From positions 1-64,000 of the forward strand of contig JAPPFM010000027.1 in assembly GCA_028821605.1 (NCBI GenBank): a stretch of DNA of 64,000 nt. Direction: 5' to 3'. Below are positions 49,641 through 58,040 of this stretch, one piece after another. The notes under the pieces are model-generated. The model did not search any database and was not told where the DNA came from. It saw only the letters and a list, made by a program, of their open reading frames with translations. The translations under genes were made by a program, and so were the position numbers. Each line of letters begins with the position of its first letter. Position 1 is the stretch's first letter. Source of the stretch: Candidatus Poribacteria bacterium (GTDB taxonomy: Bacteria; Poribacteria; WGA-4E; WGA-3G).

Positions 49641-49752
49641 TTTTTTAACTATGGACCTCCTGTTCATCATTCCATTTCATTCCATGATGGTGTTCGGTGA
49701 AGTCGCAGTGTCTCTGGGAATCTACTCGGCTTCTTATTCCGTCTGGATCAAA

Positions 49753-50583
49753 TCAAGCCATCAGAATTGAGTCATTAGCAATCGCGGTGTGCCACGCCGA
49801 AGCAAATTCTTGGACGGATGGGTATCGCAACTGTTTGTCTACATTTGTCGCTTTTTTCGCGACGTGCCACATAGCATCGCTTCCCTTCCAATCATTTCGG
49901 ACATCGCTGTTGTTAGCAAGCAATACGAACGCTGTACGCCCTAACATAAAGACATTTGTTCTTTCGTCGATGCGTTCGCCTTTCTGAAATTCCTCTGGTG
50001 CCATAAAGCGACTTGAGCCATACAACCGTCCTCGGTCATTTATAAAAGGTCCTGGATGATAGAAGTCGAAATCGAACAGATAAACCTGTTTTTTCTCAAA
50101 GTTATAAATAATGCTGCCATCATAAAAGTCTTCAGCGATGAAGCCTCTTTTTTCGATGAGGATGTGGACATCGTATATGACGTTAAGCGCATCAATAATT
50201 TCGGCTGCTGGCAACGCACAAAACCTGTCCCGCGGATGGACTTCATCGGCATGGAGTTCCCTTTCCGGACGCAGTCCCTCGCCATCTATCCAGTCGTAGA
50301 CCAGTGTGAATCCGTTGGGTGTGGTGAAGGCGTTGTGCAATTGAGGAACTGCTTCGTGCTGGACAGCGGCATGAAAACGAACGGCTTGCTTGAGCCACGT
50401 GACATTTTGTGCCGTGTTACCGTGTTTGACGAACCAACGTTGGGAGTCCACCACTGTCTGGAATGACTGATCCCTTGAGTCATACACCGGAAACCGATAT
50501 GTGATTTCGCCGATCTGTTCTAAATATACTTCGATATCTACATCAATTTCTCTGACATCCAGAAGTGAGTGTCGGGTGGGCAT
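49753..50583 (-). CDS. Protein-kinase-like protein with altered catalytic motifs
   Basis: A 276-residue protein. RWFVKHGN near 50 and WLKQAVRFHAAVQHEAVPQL near 60-80 resemble the ATP-binding Lys, the C-helix and the following strand of kinases. In the C-lobe the usual HRDxxxxN is GFIAEDFYDGSIIYN and the DFG is LFDFDFYHP; SSRFMAPEEFQKG supplies an APE motif and DERTNVFMLGRTAFVLL the subdomain IX pattern. Changed motifs leave activity uncertain (pseudokinase or atypical kinase). GAGGA precedes the ATG at 50583. It is downstream of the three tandem WD40 genes on the same strand. Confidence 0.75.
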   Translation of the reverse strand: MPTRHSLLDVREIDVDIEVYLEQIGEITYRFPVYDSRDQSFQTVVDSQRWFVKHGNTAQNVTWLKQAVRFHAAVQHEAVPQLHNAFTTPNGFTLVYDWIDGEGLRPERELHADEVHPRDRFCALPAAEIIDALNVIYDVHILIEKRGFIAEDFYDGSIIYNFEKKQVYLFDFDFYHPGPFINDRGRLYGSSRFMAPEEFQKGERIDERTNVFMLGRTAFVLLANNSDVRNDWKGSDAMWHVAKKATNVDKQLRYPSVQEFASAWHTAIANDSILMA

Positions 50584-50852
50584 TTTTATGTCCTCATCGG
50601 GCGCGCCGCAGTCATTATCTAACCGGGGCGCGTTGATTTTATGGCGTTGAAATAATAGCATACACCGAAACGACAGTTTCAATCAAGGAGAATCTGTAAT
50701 CTTGTAAATCCTCTAATCCTGTAAATCTTGGTTCAGACAATTAACACCACACACTACCCAATTAAGTTATTAATCTTCAGGCAATCGTGCTTTCTTTGGT
50801 ATGTGGATGATTGTAGATGTGACTATATTTCATATTAACCTTCCTAAATGGA
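50584..50852. other. Intergenic, short direct repeats
   Basis: About 270 bases between the kinase-like gene and the last WD40 gene. It holds a tandem TAATC(T/C)TGTAAATC around 50698-50728. No clear terminator or promoter could be fixed. Confidence 0.45.
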
Positions 50853-52919
50853 CTACAGATATGGTGTCAAATCCCACAGGAGAATAGATCCATCAAAACT
50901 TGCGCTCGCTAAAAGCTCGTTGTTCGGTGAAAAAGCAAGTCCTTGCACATCTGTCGGATGTCCCAAAAATGTGGCGATCAACTTACCTGTCTCAGCCTCC
51001 CATAAATGGATAGGCACCTTCTTAAAACCCTGCTGCCCCCATAGACCACCAGCCAAGTACTTTCCACAGGGTGAAAATGCCAACGCCATCATATTATCAT
51101 AGTGTTTTGGTAGAGGTATACGCTTATGGATTTGACCCTGTTTTACGTTCCATAACAGGAGTTCTGGTTGTCTTAATTCTCCACCACCACAGGCTAAATA
51201 TGAACCACATGGTGAGAAGGCAAACGTAAATATTTCGCCCGCTGAGAGTGCTGTTTCCTCACCTTGTATGACTGCAGATACTTCACGATGGCTAACATCC
51301 CATAACATGTAATCCGGTGTTTGTCCACCGCCGCAAGCCACATACAAACCACATGGAGAAAACCCACCGACATTTTCAACTTTATCACCCGGAAATTCAC
51401 GAATTTCTTCGCCGCGCTCCACATCCCAAAGTCGAGCAGACGGCCAGACATTTTCTTCACTTAGGAGAAATTTTCCGTCCGGACTAAATTCCAATAGTGT
51501 AATTCGGTTTTTGTCGGGTGGGAGGTTTTTGAGTGGATATTTGAATTTGCATCGTTCGTTTCGAGTTTGCACATCCCACACTACAATTGTTCCCTCCTCA
51601 TCAGCACATGCAAGAAGATTTGCTGCGGGTGTAAATGCCTGCTGCACCCATGCTTTGCCATGCCCAGTAAATTCAGCAATTGGCGACTCAACGTTTTCAA
51701 TGTCCAGAAGTGTGACGGTTCCTTCGCTAATGCTAACAATATAACTATCACCATTGGAAAATGTGAATAGATGTTCTCTGTCTCCGGTTCGTCGTGGACG
51801 CTTGCTTTCAATATCCCATAAGAACGCCTCGCTATATACCTTTGGTTCAACCCCTAACGTTTTGCAATCGCCCGAAAATACTATTGAATTTGGGTAATAG
51901 GTAGGCTGATAGTCAGATTCTTGCGTATGCGAGTTTCCAGAGAACCAGACCTTGATGCCGCCATCTCCGGATTCGTGTGCCAATCGTGATCCGTTTGAAA
52001 AACGGACTGCCCCCCATATTCCTCCAATATCCTCTATAGTAGAATAGAGCTTCTCATCACTTTCCAAATCCCATACAGTAATGATACTTTCACGAAACCT
52101 TTCAATATAGGAGATTACCGTTGCACGCAGAACACCTTCCGGTGAATAAGATGGATTCATGTCCGCCTCACCATAATCGGCGTATATCTGAATCTGTTGC
52201 CAGTTAACCGTGTCCCAGACGCGGACTGTTCCATCTGCTTCTCCACCGGAGGCGAGAAATCTACTACACGGCGAAAAGCAGAGACGATAGATAGAACCCA
52301 TGTGTCCTATGAGGCAAGCAACTTGTTCACCGCTTTCTATATTCCATACGATTATCGATTCAGCCTCACTATCTGCCCCGTCACGACCTGTGGACGCAAG
52401 CAAATGAGTATCGGGCGAAAAGGCGATCGGCACGAAGCGACCGCCTTTTTCAGATTCACAACGAAATTTTTCAAGAGATTCCCCCGTTTCTGGGTGCCAG
52501 AGGATGACAGTACCCGTAGCATTATCGCTTGTAGCGAACCGTTGACTGTTAGGCGAAAAGGTACAATGATTCCATTCTGTTTCTATCTGCGTTACACGCA
52601 AACCTTGCTGGATATCCCACACCTCTATAAGGTTCTCCCAGTCGCTTGTAACGATCCATTTTCCATTAGGCGAAAAAGTAGTTACAAATACGCCTCGTTC
52701 CGCACCCCATAATGCGACGGGTGACATCGTTTCTACTTCATACCACCAAAGTCCCACCCTTGTTCCCACGGCGAGATAGTACCCATCTGGGGAGAATGCC
52801 AGAGTGTCCACAATCCCTTGCCCCAAGCGTGCCACTGCACCTTCGGGAAGTGCCCAAGTCGTGACATCATCTCCATTAGCATCAACTGGCGCAGGGACTA
52901 CTAATTTTTTCTCTTCCAT
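50853..52919 (-). CDS. Cytoplasmic WD40 protein, tandem copy 3
   Basis: A 688-residue protein without signal peptide. After about 20 variable residues it reads TTWALPEGAVARLGQG, then WD40-like blades of the CFSPCG and FSPDGK type. It ends ILLWDLTPYL, the same end as in its two upstream neighbours. The C-terminal 150 residues (SPCGKYLAGGLWGQQGFKKVPIHLWEAETG) are closest to the others; the middle has diverged and contains blades that keep the spacing but not the WD. It begins 19 bases after the previous stop, with AAGGAGAT before the ATG. Probable scaffold for protein contacts. Confidence 0.9.
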   Translation of the reverse strand: MEEKKLVVPAPVDANGDDVTTWALPEGAVARLGQGIVDTLAFSPDGYYLAVGTRVGLWWYEVETMSPVALWGAERGVFVTTFSPNGKWIVTSDWENLIEVWDIQQGLRVTQIETEWNHCTFSPNSQRFATSDNATGTVILWHPETGESLEKFRCESEKGGRFVPIAFSPDTHLLASTGRDGADSEAESIIVWNIESGEQVACLIGHMGSIYRLCFSPCSRFLASGGEADGTVRVWDTVNWQQIQIYADYGEADMNPSYSPEGVLRATVISYIERFRESIITVWDLESDEKLYSTIEDIGGIWGAVRFSNGSRLAHESGDGGIKVWFSGNSHTQESDYQPTYYPNSIVFSGDCKTLGVEPKVYSEAFLWDIESKRPRRTGDREHLFTFSNGDSYIVSISEGTVTLLDIENVESPIAEFTGHGKAWVQQAFTPAANLLACADEEGTIVVWDVQTRNERCKFKYPLKNLPPDKNRITLLEFSPDGKFLLSEENVWPSARLWDVERGEEIREFPGDKVENVGGFSPCGLYVACGGGQTPDYMLWDVSHREVSAVIQGEETALSAGEIFTFAFSPCGSYLACGGGELRQPELLLWNVKQGQIHKRIPLPKHYDNMMALAFSPCGKYLAGGLWGQQGFKKVPIHLWEAETGKLIATFLGHPTDVQGLAFSPNNELLASASFDGSILLWDLTPYL

Positions 52920-52938
52920 CAAAACATCTCCTTGTGTT

Positions 52939-54921
52939 CTACAGGTAAGGTGTGAGGTCCCAAAGATAAATCACGCCATCATATCCACCGCTGATTAATA
53001 AAGTGCCATCCTGCGAGAACGCAAAACACTGAACATCGGTAGTGTGTCCCCAGAAAGTCGCGATATTTTCACCAGTCGCAACTTTCCACAAACGAATAGG
53101 CACCTTCTGCAAACCGCCTTGCCACCAAGCCCCGGAAGCCAAATATTCTCCACACGGCGAAAAGCATAACGCAATCGCTCTTTGACTTTCTTCGGGCTGT
53201 GGGATCGTCATAACGGTTTTTCCATCTGTTGCATCCCACAACATAACATCGCCTCGATGTCCACCAGCGATTATGTCTCCAAGTGGCGAAAATGCTACGC
53301 CCACGTCGGTATAACGCCCCCTCCTTTTTCCTTGTGATGGTGGTCGAGGTAAATCCATCTCGGTAATCTGTTCGCCTGCATCGACATCCCACAGTAGGGC
53401 GGTCCGATCTATTGAGATACTTGCGAGCCTTTTTCCGTCCGGACTAAACGCCAAAGACCCAATAGCTTTTGGATGTCCTATAAGTACGGCACACTTTTCC
53501 CAATTCTCTCTCCGATCCTCACTATTTGATGGAGAAGGACGTTCCCATACATGGATAGTGCGACCTCTATCAACAGCGGCGAATCGGTGTCCCGTTGGCG
53601 CGAGTGCTTCTCTCGATATCAGTTCCAACTCAGGAAAAGGGATTTCAGCAATAGGCACGCTGCTGCCAAACGCCCGCACTTTTAGGGTGTCTTCATCTCT
53701 ACCCGTAGCAAAGATTTTACCGTTAGCAGACAGATAAACCTTATATGTTTTATCTGGCAGTTCTTCTTCAGTTGGGTGTCGCACGCACTGATTTGAAACG
53801 TCCCATAAGAATGCTTTCCGCCCCCAGTACGTAGCCACTATTGTTTTTTCGTCCGGCGTGAGGACTAATGAACCGACAGTGACAGCCCTTGTAGGTCCTT
53901 GAATGGTCGGGGACGCTTGAGCGGGGGATCTACCTTGCGTCCAGATTTTGATTTCATTATTATCAATATAGGCTAACTGTGTGCCATTCTCTGAAAAACG
54001 AACAAGCTCACCGTTGCTTTGATGTTCAAATGTATCAATTTTTTCGTCTTTTTCTAAATGCCAGATCTCAATCTTGGATTGAGATGGAGAAGCCGCTGCG
54101 GCAATCAATCCATCTTCCGGTGTATAATGTGGATGCATCTGGGCATCCGCATATTTGGTATAGGTTTCCTCAAGGTTCCCGCTTTCCACATTCCAGACAT
54201 GAATTCTACCCTCTGAACCACCGATGGCAAGGAACCCTCCACACGGTGAAAAGCACAATCTACCGAATCTCTCCTCAGTCCAGTCAAGACGAGCGATTTG
54301 TTCACCTGTCTCCACACACCACACCGCAATGAATTCGGCGGTACGGTTATCCCTGACGTAATTCGTCCCCGCCAACAGTCTTAAATCCGGGGAAAAGCAG
54401 ATAGGATGGACATCGTAGGTGGATGAGATTTCAGTTTCGCTGAGTCTTGTCCCTATGTGTGGACACCAAATTTGAATTTTCTTTATTCTTTGTTGATGTC
54501 CACTGAATACGACAAGGCGTTCTCCATCTTTGGAAAAAACAGGGTTGGAAAGGTCTCTACTATCCTGCCGATTCCTAAATTCCATTTCAGCAATGCAGCT
54601 CTCGTTCTGGATGTTCCACACCCTGAGTGCTTTGAGATATGTATATGAAGCAATCCATTGACTATCAGGCGAAAATGTAAGACCGTCAATATACCCCCTG
54701 TCCGTTTCCCACAGCGCAATCGGGAGTAGTGTAGGGAGTTCATACAACCAAAGCCCTATGTTTGTTCCAACAGCGAAATACTGTCCATCAGGTGAAAACG
54801 CCATATCACGGAGACTACCCCGCCCCAATCGTGCAATAGCACCTTCAGGGAGTGCCCATGTGGCTACATCACTGTCGTCAGGACCAAACGAAGTACCGGC
54901 TTGTGTATTTCTATTTTCCAT
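52939..54921 (-). CDS. Cytoplasmic WD40 protein, tandem copy 2
   Basis: A 660-residue protein opening MENRNTQAG and then VATWALPEGAIARLGRG. Blades carry YFAVGTNIGLWLYELPTLLP, IGSLAFSPDGKRLAS and GEYLASGAWWQGGLQKVPIR. It ends IYLWDLTPYL. An in-frame ATG 72 bases upstream lies inside the preceding gene and is rejected, because AAGGAGAT stands right before the ATG at 54921. It is most similar to copy 1, from start through the last blade, so these two duplicated most recently. No membrane segment or enzymatic motif is seen. Confidence 0.92.
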   Translation of the reverse strand: MENRNTQAGTSFGPDDSDVATWALPEGAIARLGRGSLRDMAFSPDGQYFAVGTNIGLWLYELPTLLPIALWETDRGYIDGLTFSPDSQWIASYTYLKALRVWNIQNESCIAEMEFRNRQDSRDLSNPVFSKDGERLVVFSGHQQRIKKIQIWCPHIGTRLSETEISSTYDVHPICFSPDLRLLAGTNYVRDNRTAEFIAVWCVETGEQIARLDWTEERFGRLCFSPCGGFLAIGGSEGRIHVWNVESGNLEETYTKYADAQMHPHYTPEDGLIAAAASPSQSKIEIWHLEKDEKIDTFEHQSNGELVRFSENGTQLAYIDNNEIKIWTQGRSPAQASPTIQGPTRAVTVGSLVLTPDEKTIVATYWGRKAFLWDVSNQCVRHPTEEELPDKTYKVYLSANGKIFATGRDEDTLKVRAFGSSVPIAEIPFPELELISREALAPTGHRFAAVDRGRTIHVWERPSPSNSEDRRENWEKCAVLIGHPKAIGSLAFSPDGKRLASISIDRTALLWDVDAGEQITEMDLPRPPSQGKRRGRYTDVGVAFSPLGDIIAGGHRGDVMLWDATDGKTVMTIPQPEESQRAIALCFSPCGEYLASGAWWQGGLQKVPIRLWKVATGENIATFWGHTTDVQCFAFSQDGTLLISGGYDGVIYLWDLTPYL

Positions 54922-54940
54922 CAAAGTATCTCCTTGTGTT

Positions 54941-56950
54941 TTACAGATAAGGTGTGAGGTCCCAGAGATAAATCGCCCCGTCGTGTCCACCACTGACTAA
55001 TAGGGTGTTATCCTGCGAAAATGCGAAGCACTGGACATCAGTAGTGTGCCCCCAAAAAGTTGCGATATTTTCACCACTTGCTACCTCCCATAAGCGAATA
55101 GACACTTTCTGCAAACCTGACTGCCACCAAGCACCGGAAGCCAAATACTCGCCACACGGTGAAAAGCATAAAGTAATTGGTCGGCGGCTTTCTTTCGGTT
55201 GTGGAATCCTCATCAGCGTTTTCCCGTCTGTCGTATCCCATAGGATAATCTCATCAAACTGACCACCGGCAATTATGTCGCCACGTGGCGAGAAAGCGAT
55301 ACCTGCGATGTTACCAGCTGATCCGCCATATAATTTTGAATCTGAGAATTTTGTTGCTAACTTTGTAATCTCTTCTCCAACGTCAACATCCCATAATCGC
55401 GCGTCTCGCTCCGGTGCTTTTGCTGTGTCCGGTATGCCAGCAGCTATGCTTGCGAGTCGTTTACCATCCGGACTAAATGCCAAGCCTTTAATATACATTG
55501 TATGTCCTACAAGGATAGCGTGTTTTTTCCACGTGCTGTCTTCACTTTCGCTTTCTGCAGTTGGTGTATACTCCCAGATATGGATATTGTGTTCTGTGTC
55601 TACACGTGCCAGTCTGTGCTGCGTCGGGGCGAACGCCTCGGCTCGCATCAACTTCGCCTCAGCGGCAGTGAGTTCAGCAATCGGTTCGCTCTTTCCGACC
55701 TCCCAAATCTTGAAAAGGTTTCCGTCCCTACAAGTAGAAAGCATTTTCTCGCTCGCAGATAGATAAACATGATGCGAAGTCCCGGGCAGTTTTTCACCCT
55801 CGGGACGATATGAGCGTTTGCTTGCGACATCCCATAAGAGGACGTTATCACGCCAGAATCCCGCGGCAAGCGTCTTGTCATCTGACGAAAAGACTAATGT
55901 GTCCATCGTAGGAATATGTCCGTGAAGGGTTGAAAGCGTGTGAGCATCAGAATTATTATCTTTTGTCCAGATTTGGATATCACTCTCACTTGCAACTGCT
56001 AATTGCGTTCCACAGTCCGAAAAGCACACGAATTTACTGTTCCCGCGATGTTCAAATTCGTCCAGTTTCTCGCCTTTTTCTACCTGTCGGATCTCAACCT
56101 TACGCTCGGAAACTGCGGCGGTAATCAGTTCACCCTCTGGAAGAAAGTATGGGTACATTTGAGATTCTCCATAATCGGTATAGGTCCTCACCAGTTGTCC
56201 GCTTTCCGCATCCCATATATGTATTGTGCCGTGCCAATTACCGGCGGCAAGGAACCGTCCACATGGGGAAAAGGAGAACTCTCGCACCGGTTCGGGATGT
56301 CCGATGATGTCGGCAATTTGTTCCCCAGTTTCTACGTGCCAGACCGTAATTGAATCGCCATCAGGGATATTCCTACCTGTATTTTTTTGGGGGTTGTTCT
56401 TACCTGCCAGCAGGCTTAAATCTGGAGAGAAACAGAGGGGGTAGACATCGTAAGGGGATTGGACTTCCGTTTCTCTTATTTTTCTGCCGGTGTCTGGGCA
56501 CCAGACATAAACCTGTCCATTTTTCATGCGGCAATTGGCAGCAGCGACGTGTTGTCCGTCTTTGGAGAAAACAGGTTTGGAAGAAATACCGCTCTTGCCG
56601 CGATGATCATCTATCTCGATTGCACAAACACCACGTTCAGTATCCCATATCTTTACATTCCCGCCAAAGGTGGACGTGACAATCTGACTGCCATCGGGCG
56701 AAAAATTGACACCACCGGTCATTCCACGTTCGGTATCCCAGAGCGCGATCGGGGTTAGCGTCGGGAGTTCGTATAACCAGAGTCCAATCCACGACCCAAC
56801 TGCGAAGTACTGTCCATCGGGCGAAAATGCCATACTTCCAACACTGCCACGCCCCAATCGAGCAATCGCGCCTTCGGGAAGTGCCCACGTGGTCACATCG
56901 TCATCCGCTACACTACGTGGCACGGGGGTAAGAGAATTTCTATTTTCCAT
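54941..56950 (-). CDS. Cytoplasmic WD40 protein, tandem copy 1
   Basis: A 669-residue protein, first of the tandem unit. MENRNSLTP is followed by VTTWALPEGAIARLGRG and blades such as GSMAFSPDGQYFAVGSWIGL, IKGLAFSPDGKRLAS and ITLCFSPCGEYLASGAWWQ. It ends IYLWDLTPYL. AGGAG lies before the ATG at 56950. The spacers to copies 2 and 3 (19 bases each) carry the same ribosome site and surrounding bases, showing that the duplicated unit included the gene boundary. Like its copies it lacks a signal peptide. Binding partner unknown; the downstream kinase-like gene is one candidate. Confidence 0.92.
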   Translation of the reverse strand: MENRNSLTPVPRSVADDDVTTWALPEGAIARLGRGSVGSMAFSPDGQYFAVGSWIGLWLYELPTLTPIALWDTERGMTGGVNFSPDGSQIVTSTFGGNVKIWDTERGVCAIEIDDHRGKSGISSKPVFSKDGQHVAAANCRMKNGQVYVWCPDTGRKIRETEVQSPYDVYPLCFSPDLSLLAGKNNPQKNTGRNIPDGDSITVWHVETGEQIADIIGHPEPVREFSFSPCGRFLAAGNWHGTIHIWDAESGQLVRTYTDYGESQMYPYFLPEGELITAAVSERKVEIRQVEKGEKLDEFEHRGNSKFVCFSDCGTQLAVASESDIQIWTKDNNSDAHTLSTLHGHIPTMDTLVFSSDDKTLAAGFWRDNVLLWDVASKRSYRPEGEKLPGTSHHVYLSASEKMLSTCRDGNLFKIWEVGKSEPIAELTAAEAKLMRAEAFAPTQHRLARVDTEHNIHIWEYTPTAESESEDSTWKKHAILVGHTMYIKGLAFSPDGKRLASIAAGIPDTAKAPERDARLWDVDVGEEITKLATKFSDSKLYGGSAGNIAGIAFSPRGDIIAGGQFDEIILWDTTDGKTLMRIPQPKESRRPITLCFSPCGEYLASGAWWQSGLQKVSIRLWEVASGENIATFWGHTTDVQCFAFSQDNTLLVSGGHDGAIYLWDLTPYL

Positions 56951-57452
56951 CAAAAATCTCCTATCGAATACTCGCTATCTGTGAATCGCGAGCAAAGATT
57001 GATCATGTTATCTGGAAGGAATACGCTGTGCAAATCCGTTAATGGGAAAAGTGAGACAAGAGAAAATAGAACATGCTGGATATGTACGGGATTATCCAGT
57101 TTTCATCTGAAACCTTGGTCGAAATTCGTAAAAACAAGTGGATTGTTTAACACTGTTATATTGGGTACAACTCGCTCCGGTTTCCTTTCTTCAAAAAATC
57201 TGAAGTTTATAGGAAACCTAAACCTCTAATTATCGACTGGCATCCTTACAACAACGTGTGGCTGCCAATAGAGGTCTTTGTAGAGCGACGCTCACTGACT
57301 GCTAATGGCTGATAACTGCCTGCAATTATCCGCTTGCAAGCTTTGTCGAAATAGTATATCATATACATGTCAAAAATTTAATCTTTTTTAAGGAAACCGA
57401 AAACTTGCTTTGTATCGCGTAGCGTGCTATAAAAAATACGGGAAACCCTTCC
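56951..57452. other. Divergent intergenic region with repeat
   Basis: About 500 bases between the WD40 array and the HIT gene. It contains CTCGC/GCGAG hairpin arms near 56972-56993, a GACTGCTAATGGCTGATAACTGCC-type repeat near 57295-57320, and a promoter for the HIT gene at 57405-57433. A frame at 56981-57229 shows no family feature and is not called. The WD40-array promoter should be here but is not clear. Confidence 0.5.
57405..57433 (+). promoter_or_regulatory. Possible promoter of the HIT gene
   Basis: TTGCTT (57405-57410) and TATAAA (57428-57433), spacer 17, only 20 bases before the ATG, so the leader would be very short. The -10 matches five of six positions, the -35 three. Confidence 0.45.
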
Positions 57453-57947
57453 ATGCGACACAACCTCTTCGTACCGAATAAAATGCCTTATGCCAAAGGA
57501 AAAAACCGCCCAGATGTCCCCTGTATTCTGTGTGCAATCGTCGAAAAAAATGATAAAGTCGAACGACTTGAGGTCCATCGAACCGAACGTTTTACCATAT
57601 CGCTTAATCTCTATCCTTACAGTCCGGGGCACCTCTTAATCTTTCCGAATCGGCATATCGTTGATGTACGAGAGTTGAATCAGGAAGAGGTTCGAGACCT
57701 TCACGAACTTCAGTGTCTCTGTTTTGAAGTGTTGACGCGCGCCTATCAACCGCGAGGCTTCAACGTCGGTTATAATATGGGCGATGCCTCCGGTGCGAGC
57801 ATCCCGCATTATCATCTGCACGTTGTCCCGCGATACCCGCGTGAATTGGGATTCATGGACGTTATCGGCGGTGCACGCATCATCATTGAGGACCCGAACG
57901 CGACGCAGGAGAAACTTTTACAGATATTCCAAGAACTAATAGTATAA
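57453..57947 (+). CDS. HIT-family hydrolase/transferase (Ap4A phosphorylase-like)
   Basis: A 164-residue nucleotide-binding protein. IPHYHLHVVPRYP near 130 is the histidine triad HxHxHxx, whose middle His is the nucleophile that attacks the alpha-phosphate. LNLYPYSPGHLLIFPNRHI near 50-68 and GFNVGYNMGDASGAS near 108 are conserved blocks. A CxxC (PCILC) near 24 may bind zinc with His residues, as in the HIT-related branch-specific proteins. The length fits the Ap4A phosphorylase-like (COG0537) group. Role: salvage of dinucleoside polyphosphates or nucleotidyl-adducts. Confidence 0.93.
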   Translation: MRHNLFVPNKMPYAKGKNRPDVPCILCAIVEKNDKVERLEVHRTERFTISLNLYPYSPGHLLIFPNRHIVDVRELNQEEVRDLHELQCLCFEVLTRAYQPRGFNVGYNMGDASGASIPHYHLHVVPRYPRELGFMDVIGGARIIIEDPNATQEKLLQIFQELIV

Positions 57948-58040
57948 TTAAATCGCTGAGGCAAACTTGCTACTTCAAACGAATAAGGGGCGCGTCTATT
58001 GGACACAACCCCTCAAATATATAGGGAAACTAAGACTAAA

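Noticed and set aside
50698-50728. Tandem TAATCyTGTAAATC as a CRISPR-like start
   Set aside because: Only two units with no spacer pattern; a simple short direct repeat.
56981-57229. An 82-codon plus-strand frame between WD40 array and HIT gene
   Set aside because: No family signature, and an unusual composition for this genome; treated as intergenic.
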